The notes beneath the pieces were generated by a model. The model worked only from the letters and a program-made list of their open reading frames with translations, was not told the DNA's origin and did no database searches. DNA of 64,000 nt from Nectonema munidae (taxonomy: Eukaryota > Nematomorpha > Nectonematoida > Nectonematidae): positions 608,882-672,881 of the forward strand of contig JAUIRK010000927.1 of NCBI GenBank assembly GCA_030549495.1, read 5' to 3'. Position 1 is the first letter of the stretch; each line of letters opens with the position of its first letter. Made by a program: the position numbers and the translations under genes. Of this stretch, positions 33,064-45,566 are shown piece by piece.

Positions 33064-33399
33064 GGTTACGGTCTGTGTCCCAAGAAATGAAAATTATCTG
33101 CCTTATATATATATATTCCATTTTTAGTTCTAAATTGTCTTTTTTTAGTTTGAAATTATCTTTTTTTCAATTAAAAATTGTCTTTTTTCAATTTTATTTG
33201 GAAATTTAAGAAAGAGCATTTAGAATTTAAAAAAGACATTTTAGAACTTAAAAAAGACAATTTTTAATAAATTACAATTGAAAAAAGATAATTTAGAACT
33301 AAAAAAGATCATTTAAGGTAAAAATGGTATATATAAAAGTGCATTGAAAAAGAAGGCAGCGGTGATTAATCATAAAAATTGTGGTCCTCAAAGCGTTAA
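33064..33399 (+). repeat. TTAA MITE type II split by a palindromic insertion
   Basis: Left part ggttacggtctgtgtcccaa..ttatctgcctta and right part aaagtgcattgaaaaagaag..gtggtcctcaaagcgttaa (TTAA 33396-33399) are the halves of a type II copy. They are separated by about 215 bases. Confidence 0.6.
33116..33330. mobile_element. Palindromic foldback inserted in a type II MITE
   Basis: Long inverted repeat beginning ccatttttagttctaaattg and ending caatttaga-type sequence through gtaaaaatgg, with many aaaaaagacaattt repeats on both arms. Same family as 14358-14494. The junctions fall in a TATATATA stretch of the host, so TA-rich target choice is likely. Confidence 0.65.
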
Positions 33400-34269
33400 C
33401 GAAGGAAAGCCTCATTCGTGTTGTGTCAAATCCCTTGGCGACTCTTGGAATCGCATGGGGAGACACCACCCTTTTTAAATCAAGATAGGATTAGTCCTCG
33501 GAAAAATAAAGCAATTGCCTGAACTACACTCTCCGTTTTTAAGCCATGTTCGGTTATTCTTCCAGTAGAGCATGTGACGTAGTTAACTTTTTACATGGGG
33601 AAGCTATCTGGACCTCTTTTCTCTTGTTTTTTTGGGGTGGACCCCCTCATAGCTTTTCGACAAAAGAAAAGCTTATTCTCAGTAGTAATAATAATAACAT
33701 ATTAACACCTCTCTGTAACGGTCAAACACGAGACCCATTGAAAATAACCGTTTCATAAATGCTTATATTCTCTTTCCCAATTGTACCCAATCGGGATGCC
33801 ATACAGGGATCGATATAAATAGGTGGTTCTTTCTTCTTTCAAGATGGACGCTAGGACAAGTTTTACTGTAAGAATAATAATGTTACTATAATAATAGTAG
33901 AAACTTGACAAAATTTTTAGCGTTTTTGAAATATTCTTAAAATTTTGCTTTATTCGATGGCATGTCTGTGTAACTTTCTAATAAATATAGTAAAGAATAT
34001 TTCCAATTTATTCTGAGATTCTGTATTTATTTAATAATTTTATATTAAAAATAGCGAGTCTATGACAATTCTTTTTTAAAAATTAAAGTTGATCTTTTTC
34101 CTTGTTGATAAAAACCTTCGTTTGCTTTCGCCACTGACCGAGCTGTGAGTACTTACGTTTACCAAAAAATAAAGCTTAGGAAGGAATACTCATTCGTATG
34201 TATTCTTTGTATTTTAAAACGGTGCAAATTGCAGTAGAACTTGTATTTTCAGTAATAACAACCTTTCAG

Positions 34270-34375
34270 AAATGGAATTACCCATGAAACACCAAACAGT
34301 GTGGGGACCTCCATGAATATTTTTTGCTTGTGGACCCCTATGAATATTTCATGTTGATATTGGCTGAGAACCACT
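34270..34375 (+). mobile_element. hAT-type element end
   Basis: gtggggacctccatgaatat and gtggacccctatgaatattt are repeated blocks followed by ggctgagaaccactg, i.e. CAGTGGTTCTCAGCC on the other strand, a very common hAT terminus. The opposite end was not located. Confidence 0.45.
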
Positions 34376-36737
34376 GCTGTAAGCATTCATTCGAAATCCT
34401 TTTTTTTGTACATAGAAAATTTTCTTCTCGTTTCCATATGGTAAGAGTGACACGCCATCTTCCTCTTTTCTCGTTATGAGGCAATTCGTCCTTGAAGTCC
34501 ATTTTGAGCCATCTGTAGCAATTGAATGTAGGCGTCTTTAAATGATATCAGCAATTTGATAGCATTTTTTCTTGTGAAATGCCATATCTGTAACACTCCG
34601 AGATATCTTGAAATTTAGTAATTTTCCACAAAAAAAAATTCAAATAGATTTATATTTTTTCATCTTTCTTTCTTGACGAAAGTCTTTAAATTGAAATACT
34701 ACAATTTTGTCCACGGTTAATTTTTCTTGATGCCATTTTTGGTATCAAAAGACAATATTCCATTTAACTCAACATTAGACAGATTCATGAAAATTTTAAG
34801 CATATTTCAAAACCAATTTTTTACTTGAAGTATACCATTTTTAACGGAGCTTAAACTTTAATGATAAAAAAACCAAGATTAAATACTCTAAAAAAAAGCT
34901 AAAATATTTCATATAATAAAAGTAGGAATACATTTATAAGTTTTGCTTACCTATCAATGTTAAAAGTTAAATCTAAATGAAAAATACAAAATTTACAAAG
35001 TTAGAAAAGACAAAATTTTGAGTAAATGTTTGTGTTCAAACTAATTATAATTTATCATAGCATTTTAAGTGCTGTCCACTTCTAATCCTAGCCCACTATG
35101 TAACTTCATTTACAGGGTAAACGCTTCCCTGATAAATATCAGATTTGCTTGATCTAAAAAAATTGGCCTTACTTGAGAAAAATTGGTCCTAACATCAATC
35201 AAAGTGTTATCGCAAGAGTGCAAATTATTATTTTTGATTTCTTCAAACCTTCTTCTCAATATAATCTGAATCTTGGTAAAAAAAAATAAGAATGCCTATA
35301 AATATATAAATCTCCTCTTTTTAAGCATTTAAGAGTAAATTCTTTTTAAGAATATGTCATCCATCATCATCAGAAATAATTGAACTGGGCTTTGCAAGTT
35401 TTCCGCTTCTTCAATCGCCAAAAAAAACTTCAGATTAGAACCAGATGTCCAGATTTCGTATTGACCGCCTTATTGCTCTTGCTCTTCTGATAGAACTACT
35501 TCCTCTTGTGCACATAATTGATTTGACGATGGATGTTGAATTTGATTTTTAGGAAATAAAAATTTTATGAGCTACTGAAGAATCTTCTTCCAAAACTTCA
35601 ATAATTTCAGCCAAAGACTTTTCCTAGTTTTCAAAGTTAAATGTTAATTACAGAAAAAAAGTATCCATCAAATGAGTTTTCAGAGTGATATTTCTTGCTT
35701 TTGGAACTTCATTTAACAGCGAATAACATTTTTAATGGGATGTAAATCAGTGAACATCTGTAAAAATTCACCTCCTTCCTACATCAACACATACATAAAA
35801 CATAACCACTGGCACACACACACACACACACACAAAGAGAGCAATAGTATTTAGAGACGACGAAGTGGCGTGCTCTTCATACAGACGCCACAAAGAAATT
35901 TACATGTCAGAATGGCCCAGTTTGGCGCAATACTAATTAGTTGATTGGTCAGCGACAAAATGTCTCGAGTCAAATCTTCGTAAGGTTGAAGTTTGAAAAA
36001 ATAATTGTAAGGAAGTTGCATCTATCCACAATTTCTCACTTTATTATTATAAGCAATATGTGCAATATATTAAAATAATCAATCGGATTTTACCGTCAAT
36101 GTTATATATGGGGAATGGGGATAAATGATCCACACAAAATCTATTCGATGAAATCAACTGGAAAAAATATGTAGGACTTTCAATATATTTTGAATAATTT
36201 TCGAAATATCCGCCAATGAAAGCTCATTCAAAATTAATTTAAAGTTGTAGATTTACCATTTCTTGGTGAATTTTTCTGAAGGCTAAAAAAGTACCCAAGC
36301 AAGTAGACAAAATGGTGCCTGGAATGCAGTAAAAGTCAGCAAAAGAAAGCAGTTCTATCTTTGCGTTGTCCAGATATAAAAATGTTTACATGAGACAGTG
36401 TTTAGTACAACTCATTCACACTCTCATAGCGCAATTGTAAAGATCGTTATTGGAAAATAAGGGAGAAATTTTACAAGACATTAAAGGTCATTTATTTATG
36501 CATGATTGTGATTGATTGATCAATCCATTTCCAACTAAAACCTTCTTACTTTCTCTCTCGTGTGTGATTTATCTTTGATTTGTGAACCATTTTTATTCAT
36601 TCAAAGATATCAATATCTGACAATATATATTTTTATTTCTACGTAATCCACCATTAGCAAAACTGTTTTTCATTATAATAAAAATTAAGCAATCATTTTT
36701 TTTGAAGACGATCCTGTATTAATATACTTGTCTTTAT

Positions 36738-37255
36738 TTAACCCGTTATCGACCATAATAATCAGACGATATCTAATGTCCATATATGTCAAAGACAATT
36801 AAATATGTACCCCAAAACACCCCATAACATACTAAAAGATCACCCTTAATTCTAAAACACGAATCGAACTAGCAACAACTATGAAAACAATGTCTAAATA
36901 TGTTATAAAACAATAAAATATGTAGCAAATACATTACGCAACCCCAAAATAAGGATATGTTTTGAAATCTTTTGCGTGTTTTGAGGTGCGTAATTTATTT
37001 GCTATATATATATATATATAGTTAATTTCATAGTAATTAGTAATTTATTTTCTTAGTTTTAAAACATTTAACGACATATTTTAGTATTTCAAAAGGTTTT
37101 GCAATGTTTTGACCCATTTTTCTTTGTTTGGGGGTACGCTTGCTATATTTATTTGTTTTTGACATATGTGGACATTGTTTTCATAGTTTTTAAGTTTTAT
37201 GAGTGTTTTGGAATGATAGATCACATTTTGGTATGTTTTGGAGTGTTTAGTATTC
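36738..37255. repeat. Foldback sequence replacing most of a type III MITE
   Basis: TTAACCCGTTATCGACCATA..cagacgatatctaatg (36738-36779) is the left third of a type III MITE. It switches at 36780 to a long imperfect inverted repeat. The arms include gtccatatatgtcaaagaca / tttttgacatatgtggac and atgaaaacaatgtc / gacattgttttcat, with an inner pair attacgca / tgcgtaat. The missing right part of the MITE was not found. Confidence 0.5.
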
Positions 37256-38573
37256 CCCTAGCAAGAATGTAAATAGCACATTCTAAAAATCAAAGCAACG
37301 TAGCTGGTGTGGCTTATTTGGGTAGTTTTATTATCTTCCTTCTACCTTAAATCATTTTTACAGACAGAAATATTTTTTAATTTTAATCAGGTGTCTTCTA
37401 CGCTTACCTGTGTAAACGTAAATAGTACATTTTGTGAATATTTTTTTCCTCATCATCATTATCAGCCGCGTGTCATCATTAATCTCCACGTCGTCAACAC
37501 CTTCTAGACGTGATACGATCAATATCACACAGCCATGACTTTTAAAAGAAATAAATTTTATTTTTGGGTGGGAAGAAGATGCTATAGTATATACAATTAC
37601 ATACATACGTGTATGATTATATGGAAATTTCAGCATCATTATCAATGATACAATGGAGATAAAATGTGACAGGCGTTAAGCTGAATGAATGCACAATGTG
37701 TTTTGCTAAAATTGCCTAGCAGTCATGTTCTATTTTTTTTTTTGAAAATTCGAGCATGTAATAATAATAACACTAATATAGAAAACACTGCACTCTTACT
37801 TCCAACCCCTAAGAGTATGTGATGCTATATAATATGAACACGAAAAATTGTATGATACTCTTTGCTTAGTGTGATAGATGATATAATGTACATTGCTGGA
37901 ATTGGATATATGCATGCGTTTGTGCTGTATTTTGAGTAAACTTTGCCACCCATTCCAAGATAGCATCTCAGAATGTATATAAAAGTTATACCTTTCTCAA
38001 TTCCATGTGAAGAGAGGGATTGCAGAGTCTGGGGGAATAGCGGACTTCATATTCTGGGGAATGCCTCCAAAACGACTTCAAAATTTAGAATATTTAACTT
38101 ATTAAATCCCAAATAAAAGCAGACGCCAAATAATTTGATATGAAAGTACGTTAATCCTTTCCTCTATCGTTGGATTTAAATCACTTCAAACTCTTTAAAA
38201 AAGATAAGAGATGAGCAGAGGATCTGAAAGCCATTTGGCCAGTAAATATATTGATAATTAATATTGCCTCAATGCCGAATTGTCCCAGAATCTTAAAGCG
38301 TACTCTTATTTCCTGCTTTGACTAAAGAAGATCCATTCCATATTAGATTCCTACTCTGTCTCCTATTCCTAAGATCTCCGACTCTGCAATCCTGAGGATG
38401 ACTGATATAGTATGAATATTTAGTCATAAACTGCGAATCCAACATTCAGTCTGACAAAAAATGAGATTTTATAGGGAATCAAGTTAATATCTTTTAAAAT
38501 TTGAGCTTTTTTTTTACAAAAAAAATTATTCTTTAAAATATCATTTTGTAAATTTTTCTTTCACTTTTTTAAG
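37256..38573. other. Intronic stretch before Ski/Sno exon 2
   Basis: AT-rich. An isolated aaagcagacgcc at 38113 echoes the MITE box. A polypyrimidine-rich run leads into the acceptor at 38572-38573. Nothing else recognised. Confidence 0.35.
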
Positions 38574-38990
38574 GTTAGCGTGAAGCAGTCAACAACGTCC
38601 ATACAAAGTTACTTCAAAAAGCAGAAACTTTCTCAAAGCCACAGCCCTCTAATTTCGCGCTTTCCCGAAATATTCAAACAAACGAATGAGAGGCATTCGC
38701 CAAGCCACAAATCCCCTTTCCTTCCTCCCCCATCCCTCTTTGACGCTTCTTCTAAGATTATTAGCGAAGATTACCGAACGCTTTCCAATACTTCCTGCTT
38801 AAGTTGGTCCTCTATTCCCTTGGATGTGGGGATGTTGGGTCGGAAGGTCGGGACAGGCGAGCTATCCTTTGAGGATTACTGCCGCTACTTCTACTATCAA
38901 TACTATCCCTACTTTTCTCTATACCCTGATCTTCCTCAAATTGGCGATGAACAACAAGAAGATGCTTCTTTTTTGAAGTCCACTGAAAAA
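38574..38990 (+). CDS. Snoo: Ski/Sno corepressor, second coding exon (inferred)
   Basis: After ctttcacttttttaag an open phase-0 frame of 139 codons begins VSVKQSTTSIQSYFKKQK and is Ser/Pro-rich (SHKSPFLPPPSLFD), then aromatic-rich (SFEDYCRYFYYQYYPYFSLY) and acidic (IGDEQQED). I place the donor at GAAAAA|GTGACG, phase 0. The frame continues to a stop at 39137, but that stop is formed by the TTAA MITE boundary, so the extension is probably intronic. A low-complexity, Pro/Ser-rich region after the SAND-like domain is usual for Ski/Sno proteins. Assignment to this gene rests on strand, phase and order; no specific motif proves it. Confidence 0.55.
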
Positions 38991-39133
38991 GTGACGTCAC
39001 CCATACCTCAAAACTTCAATACCTCTTCATTTCTTAGAAATTCCAAGTATTGTCATTCTTTTTTACTTGAAAAATCATTTCCATTTACATTTCGCTATAC
39101 ACCACTTTTTACTCAAAGTTTTTCTTTTTTGCC

Positions 39134-39262
39134 ATAACCCTTTCAGGACCGGCGGGATACTGGTGTCCCAAAAATTGAAATCGTCTGCTTTAGATATATA
39201 AAATTGCATTGAAAAATAAAGCAGACGATTAGTCTTAAAAATTCTGGTCCTCAAAGGGTTAA
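39134..39262 (+). repeat. TTAA MITE type II
   Basis: Starts ATAACCCTTTCAGGACCGG and ends TGGTCCTCAAAGGGTTAA. The inner inverted pair atcgtctgcttta / aaagcagacgatta is well preserved. Its right TTAA (39259-39262) is also the left edge of the next element. Confidence 0.85.
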
Positions 39263-39385
39263 CCCGTTAACGACAAAAATAATCAGACGATATCTAGTGT
39301 AAAGCAGACGATTTGTATTAAAAAACATTTATAAAAGCAGACGATCGTATTTTCATAAAGTCGACTCCGGTCGTTAATCGGTTAA
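39259..39385 (+). repeat. TTAA MITE type III, complete
   Basis: Starts TTAACCCGTTAACGAC and ends CGGTCGTTAATCGGTTAA (TTAA 39382-39385). It has three direct boxes (cagacgatatc, cagacgatttg, cagacgatcg) spaced about 20 and 33 bases apart. Confidence 0.85.
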
Positions 39386-40755
39386 ATTCCTTCTTAATTT
39401 TCACTTTGATTTTGTCCTTTTTTGTTTAAATTCTTTTTTTAGTTTATTAAAGTTCCTTACAGTAATTAACTAACTAACTTAACTGATTTGAAAACATGGG
39501 AATGAATTTTATCACTCTTCAAATCAGTCCTTACTATACTTTTCAATTATTAACTAGCAAAATGACTGCCTCCCATTTATATCATACATGATTTTAGTGG
39601 GTCTTATCCCTAAAATATTTTTTTAATCCTATTTTTTGCTAAAAAATAACTCAGATCACCTATTGATAATCTTGTGTTTTTAAAACTAAATTGATGTTCT
39701 TTTTAATCTACCTTTTTTCCAAGCATCTTGCATGCAAAGAAGGATCAACAAAGGATTCCAAAAATTTCTACAAACTCCTCAAAATGCCAAAATATCTACT
39801 CCAGATGCTTTTTAGGTACCCTCATCTTGATTATTCTCAAGCAATACCCTTTTTTGTTTCACTTCTACTTTCTCGTCTATTTTAAAGTTTTTTATTTTGA
39901 ATTCAGAGTTGCGCATTTTTGCGAAAAAGTCTCTGAATTTGGCGCCTTTTCTATAACGTTGACATCTTTTTAGCTTTAAGTGTCACGGATTTCTTAGTGT
40001 TTTTTATTTTTACCTGGATAGTTAAGAGAATAATTCTATTTTCAGTGAGAATTAATGTTTTTTAAGAACAAAAAATATAAAGTTTAACATTTAATATTTT
40101 AATTGATGAAAAGAATTAAGTTTTCTGATGATTACTATATTTGTAAATATAAAAGTATATTTTTTAATATAAATTTAAAGTGGACATTTTTGAGTAGTGA
40201 TTTGAAATTCGAAAATGTCATGAAGAAGGCGTTGAATTTGAAGATTATGGATAGTAAAGAAGATGGCTAATCTCTTTAGTCATATTTTCTTTATTATTTT
40301 TTTGAATTCATGAATCTCCAAACTATAGTAATTATTTTGACTATTCAAATTAATTCTTCGATTTGCATAATAGTTGATTGACAAGAGCTCAACCAATCTC
40401 CAAATGGGCCTTAATTTGTAAAATATCGGAAACCTCTTGTCGACGTTACGATTAGTGTAGAATTTGCATTAGTGTGTGTTGCGCAATCTCCTACATGCAT
40501 ACATTTACATATACATTTTTTCCGACATTCTTGACCCAAACTTTCCTATTTACTTGTATTAATACACGCTTTGACACAAAAAACATTTAGACATGCATAG
40601 TTACATACATCTTACGAATAAAAAATGCTACGCGGTGTTTTATGGCCTCCAGGACACCTTCTTTTCATTTTCGTCAACAGATAGATATCTTCGAAAACCG
40701 AGCAAAATTGTTCTTGTCAAAGAATGCAATTTTCCCAGCTTCGTTTTGAAAGCCG

Positions 40756-41880
40756 TCAATTTATTATAAATAAACAAGAGTGTATGTAAACGCAAGGCTG
40801 AGGCAAGTTTGCAGCATCTATCGTTTCTTCAATCTGAGCAAAAAAGTTGAAAATCAAATTCCGAATCAATAAGACCACGTCTGACAAGTCATCAGACATC
40901 TCTCCTATTAGCTTTCTAATAGTATCGTTTAACAGGAAGATATGTTTCAACTTTACAAATTCAGAACTTGTCAAACATGCGGCCCTTACAAACAGATTTG
41001 CGGCCCACACAGATTACAGTATTATTAATTATAATTTTATGTGTAAGTGTAGGTTTAGACTTCTCAGAGAACTAGGTTGACTGATTTTCACTTATCATCT
41101 CTTATAAAAGTTCGCACTGCACAGAAATTTCAGCCAGACATAGCAAAGATTGTCAATAACAAGAGGTGTCAAGCCTCGGGACAAAAACATGTAAAGTATT
41201 TGAATAATTAATAATAAATGTTTATTTTGAACTATTGCAATTTATGTGCATTTCATTTGTAGTTCATTCAAATACATGTGGGCCATGTATGTTGCCTTAT
41301 AAACTTTGTACTTGCATTTTTGAATATAATCAAACCATTACATGTTTCTAAGTTAAAAGTAAAATATTCTGCAATAATTTTTATTGAACAACTTTAAATA
41401 TAATTGTAGGAGTGCGGCCCTCATGAGAACACAAACTCACTCTTTTGGCCCTCATGGGACTCCGAGTTTGACATGCCTGTCTTAGCACATTCAATATATC
41501 TTTGCAGCAAGGTAATGTCAACTGTTCTGCTATGTTGTGGGACTTTTTGACAACCCGATATTTTTGAAACTTTTCAAAGCATACTTAATATTTTGCAAAA
41601 ACATTCAAATGTTATTTATCAAACGCGAATCTGTGCAATCGTTCAACCAATCATTTTGTTTACCGAACTTGAGTGCTTCATTTCCAGTGCAAGCTTCACT
41701 TACTGCGTTTTTGAAAATTGGATGCTAACACTTCTGAACACAAATAACACGTAGGTTCCATGCAGTAAAACCAATTTTCAAGTATGAGTCGTCATTCTTC
41801 ATTTTTTAAGCCATTAAGAAAAATGGAAATTTACATCTTTAAAAGCAGGCCTGAAAAGCAATAAAAGGGTAAAATCAAAA
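40756..41880 (-). pseudogene. hAT transposase remnant (ZBED5/GTF2IRD-like), interrupted
   Basis: Minus-strand pieces in order: ENWFYCMEPTCYLCSEVLAS (degenerate BED-like start, about 41790), VVKKSHNIAEQLTLPCCKDI (about 41550), and after an interrupting MITE KLKHIFLLNDTIRKLIGEMS with DDLSDV and NFFAQIEETIDAANLPQ. The last is a decayed FxLQLDESTD-type motif with the catalytic DE region altered (EETIDAAN). Several stops. The two halves of the protein pattern continue across the insertion at 40965-41485. Confidence 0.7.
40965..41485 (-). mobile_element. hAT-type MITE inside the hAT pseudogene
   Basis: Right edge on the minus strand CAGGCATGTCAAACTCGGAG, with gagggcc repeats. Left edge cagaacttgtcaaacatgcggccc with further gcggccc motifs. 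CAG.. plus TGTCAAACTCG/GCGGCCC is the well-known Charlie-type hAT terminus. The flanking 8-mers are only partly alike, so the exact target duplication is uncertain. Confidence 0.6.
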
Positions 41881-41899
41881 AAAAAATTTCGTGCTATAT

Positions 41900-42528
41900 T
41901 TTCCTGACTTGTTTGGAATGAAAGTTCTGCCCGCATATGTCCTCTATATCCCTAAAGCTGTTCATCAAGTGTGAGAGTAGTTTCTGGGATCAAACATCTC
42001 AACAAGCTTCTTGAAGATAGTCCAAACCTCTCTGACTGCGGCTAACTCTCCAATTTTCTTCTCGAGCTCATCAAGCAAAAATAATTTCATAAACAATCGT
42101 TAGTTTTTTTATATTTTTGATGAACGTAGTTTGTTATGACATTGTTTACTTTTCGAATTGTGAATCCTTGAATTTGCAAGAACATATCATCATCATCATC
42201 ATCATCATCATAAAATTAACAAAAATGCGCTTAGTTCATCCTTAGGATTATAAATGGGATGATGTATTTCTTTTGAAATGTTTCTTGCAGAAGACTGAAC
42301 TAAAGGTGGATCCTTAGAACACATTATGTTACCGCCACACTTTATCTTCTCTTCATGCGACAATGAGTTCTCTTGATCTCCATAATTCTCAGCAGTTTCT
42401 TCTACTTCTCCTCCATCACCATCATAATTTTCAAGATAATCCTTATAATAACAATCCTCATTATTCTTTCTACGAATATAGAAATTATGAAATTTCTCCA
42501 TCATCAGTACTCTCAATCTCAACATCAT
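41900..42528 (-). pseudogene. piggyBac transposase remnant with internal deletion
   Basis: The N-terminal part on the minus strand is acidic (ENYDGDGGEVEETAENYG). It includes MCSKDPPLVQSSARNISKEI, similar to the W.s.PP..r.RarNIv block of piggyBac proteins. After a (GAT)n stretch at 42187-42210 and a deletion, the frame shows KIGELAAVREVWTIFKKLVE and MFDPRNYSHT, then in another frame TLTLDEQL, stop, GYRGHMRAEL with the first catalytic Asp. The remainder is missing. Confidence 0.6.
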
Positions 42529-43035
42529 TTAATCGCCCTGAACTTATTATGATTCATCCAATTCTTTTTTCCATTTTACGGAACAAAAAAGTTTGTATTG
42601 TAAAAGTAAGTGTGTGTGTGAGTGATAATGACGAATAGAAAAGAGATGTGTAAAAATGCGACAAATGTGTGCCTGCTTACAACAGACACAAAACTACATG
42701 ACTTTTATACTATGAATAAAATTCTAATACTGCGAAAAGGAATGGCTTGTACAATTGATGCAAAAGACATACTTGTGACAAAGCTAAGACACCACTTGTT
42801 AAAAAAGCTCTGGCATATCTTTTGTGGCTATGAGTATGAGCATGCTCCAGAAATAGCATAATATATCACTTTAAAGTATGAACGATTTATACGAGTTTAA
42901 ACTATGCCTTTCTCCATTTTGGAGTAGCGTGCGTGTAATAAGACTAAATTATTTATTCTTTAAATGTGACTTATTGGCAAAAGATCCCATTTGGTGCAAT
43001 ATGTTGCGCAAAACGATGCCCCCAGTGACCCCTTC

Positions 43036-43099
43036 TCTGTCCCCATTAAACTGCTTTGCGATCCCCTAGCCTAGGCCACCACGAACTTAAGTTTGCAAA
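43036..43099 (-). mobile_element. hAT-type terminus, solitary
   Basis: Minus-strand CAGGGGTTTGCAAACTTAAG followed by ggcctaggctagggg; a CAGGGGTTTGCAAACT terminus is typical of hAT elements. No partner end identified. Confidence 0.35.
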
Positions 43100-45566
43100 C
43101 CCCTGAGCTAGAAGGTAGTTATGAAATCAGAATTACAAACACGGTAATTTGACTTGATATCCGCAGTTATGGTAGGATTGAGTAAGAGCTTACAGTACAA
43201 ATAATAATTAGACCAAAAAGTTTGAAGATGAACATACACATTTGACATTAGACAGTCATACACTGAAATACTTTGACTCTGATTTTTATAGAAGATATTT
43301 CCAAGTCTTCCTTCTTTACCTTCAATTTTCGCGTGGTATTCCACTGAATCGCTCATGTTGTATTTGCAGTATAAATTTTGATTTCTACATCGAAAAGTGT
43401 TCTGATTGAAAGAAACGTGTAAACTCCTCTCTATTTTGACATCACCTCACAATATAAACATTGTATTCAACGTTTTGCGACACGTTAGAGACATGCAAAC
43501 AGTGTGTTTGTTGTATTCAACGAATGAAATGAACTCAAATATAGCAGCACGTCTACTATATAGCATAAAATTCAATGAAAATCAATAATCTCCCTGCTAT
43601 GCTAACCCTTTATATGCATACAGTATATGTGTATTTATCCTTGTGCAAATATGGGCGTATAAATATTATATCTATAGCCACGTTTCCCAACATGGACTAC
43701 GCCTACGCGTGAAGAAGTTTAGGCGCACTCACTGACTAGGCTTAACTGGATTATGAAGAAAATGGACCTAAATTGTTTCCGTATTTTTTAACATATATAC
43801 TTCGTTTTGTTTTTGATTTGGAAAGTGTGTGCCTAAAATAAACTTTAATCAATCAATATAAATCATAAAAAAAATCAATAATTTGATATTTTAACAAATT
43901 TATGGCATTTTCTGTCAACATTTTTTTAAACACGTTTCCAGTCTCTAGTAATTTAGGGATTTTTCAAGAAAAATTTGTTTTTTACAGTACATTTTACTAT
44001 TTTTCAATATACATTATGCAAGAGCACCAAAAAGCAATGTTCGCATACCTGCATATTGACAGCGTTGAAACATCAGCTGGACGCATCCATTAAAATGCTG
44101 TCTCATGTTTTCAGCAATCGATACTACGATATCAGGGTAGTTTCAAAAAGGCAGTAAAAAACCAGGAAAAAGGAAAGATTTGTATGCAGGATGTAACAGG
44201 CTTTATATGCCTGCCATTTATTTTTTAAAGAAAACAGAAAAGTCACTTTGGGTTATGTTTCAAGTTTCCAGGGAAGAAGAAGTTTGTTATTATTAATATT
44301 AAATTTCAAAACATATAGAGAAAAGAATGAAAAATGTCACAAAATAAAATAATGGCAAGAGAGAATTGAGGAGATCGAATAATGAAATTAGTGTAATTAG
44401 TGGAAAAACGTTTGTCACAGCGTTCAATTTGTTCGTGAGTATATTGTAGATCGGAAGAAACATGTGAGGGAATAGTGTTATGGAGAACTATAAAGACCTC
44501 TTTGCTGGTAGTTCTTTTTTTTGACTTACGTTAACGATAAGAATGTAATCCGAGGATTTCTTTGTATTAAAAAAACGAAGACGACTTTATATTTTGTTAA
44601 TAAATACATATTTTTTATAACTGTAAGACGCTTTTTTTATATACTCTTTTTTATAGATTTTTTTTATACGCTCCACTTTGCTGACGTAATAGAAATTTAT
44701 TTTTGGATGTTTGTCTATCGATAAGGAATCAAATTGGGGGCGGAGTGATAATTATGAAGCTCAAATTAAAAGTGTTATATCGTTCTATTTTGAACTTTTT
44801 TCTAAAAATTGAAATAAATCTTAATCAGTCTATTTAATTTTTTTTTATTTTTTTATTTTTAGGAAACAAACACAGTTTAAAAGCTAAACTAACACTCTAA
44901 CAAAATATGTTTTATTGATAATAAATAATATAAGCATACATATCACTGCCCTATTCTTTTGGATACATATGGCCCTTAACTAAAAAAATATATTACGAAC
45001 TCGTTATCTAAACGTTTCCTGGTCGAAATTCCCGAAAACGAAGGTAGCTGTGACTTGAATTTTCGGCGATTTTGGTAGTTACATTCAGTTGAAATTTGAT
45101 TACTAATTATTATCATATAATGTAACTAAGCTTTGCTTGATGATTCTTAAGACAATAGCTTATATTTTTTACTCCTGAATAAGAGTTAGATCAACGCTGT
45201 AATTTTTCTCCCCCGGAATAGGAGTAAGAATAAATTTTAAAATTTCCAGCACTTTCCCAGCCCTGGTTATGATCCCAATTTTCAATTTTAAAAAAGCTGG
45301 AAAATCGCCCATGGACAAGTATCTTGTCCAAGTTATCTTGACAAGTATGCTTATGTAGTGTACACAGTAAATGTGCATCTCCGCTAACTAGTCCATGTGT
45401 CTTATCATGTGGTATACACAGAGGCTGGGTTTGGAGCGACCCCTTCACACCACTCAAAGAAAGAAGAAAAAACAAAGCAAAAATAAAATCAAGCTTTTTT
45501 CTATGAAACCTTTTTTCTAGCTCGCATTATGCTTGAGATGGCATAGTTTTTGTGATTTTGTTTTTA

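Larger units (their letters stand above)
31511..38573 (+). other. Ski/Sno intron 1 (7.1 kb, inferred)
   Basis: Holds the MITE at 31631, inverted and nested TTAA MITEs at 32941-33399, a hAT-like end near 34375, a long run of AT-rich sequence (34400-36700) with a (CA)n tract at 35815, and a foldback at 36738-37255. No plus-strand exon was recognised. Confidence 0.5.

Noticed and set aside
34400-36700. Search for a transposase between the hAT-like end and the foldback
   Set aside because: Only scattered weak similarities (for example around 35340-35640 on the minus strand); nothing could be assigned.
37358-37645. Overlapping frames on both strands around 37.3-37.6 kb
   Set aside because: Composition is non-coding and there is no motif or splice signal.
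38991-39137. Continuation of the second Ski/Sno frame to a stop at 39137
   Set aside because: The last codons run into the boundary of a TTAA MITE (the stop is part of its ATAACCC end), and a phase-0 donor exists at 38991, so the extension is probably intronic.
45169-45475. Two overlapping minus-strand frames of 69 and 94 codons
   Set aside because: No recognisable domain; they lie next to a tRNA-like fragment and read as chance frames in a slightly GC-richer repeat.
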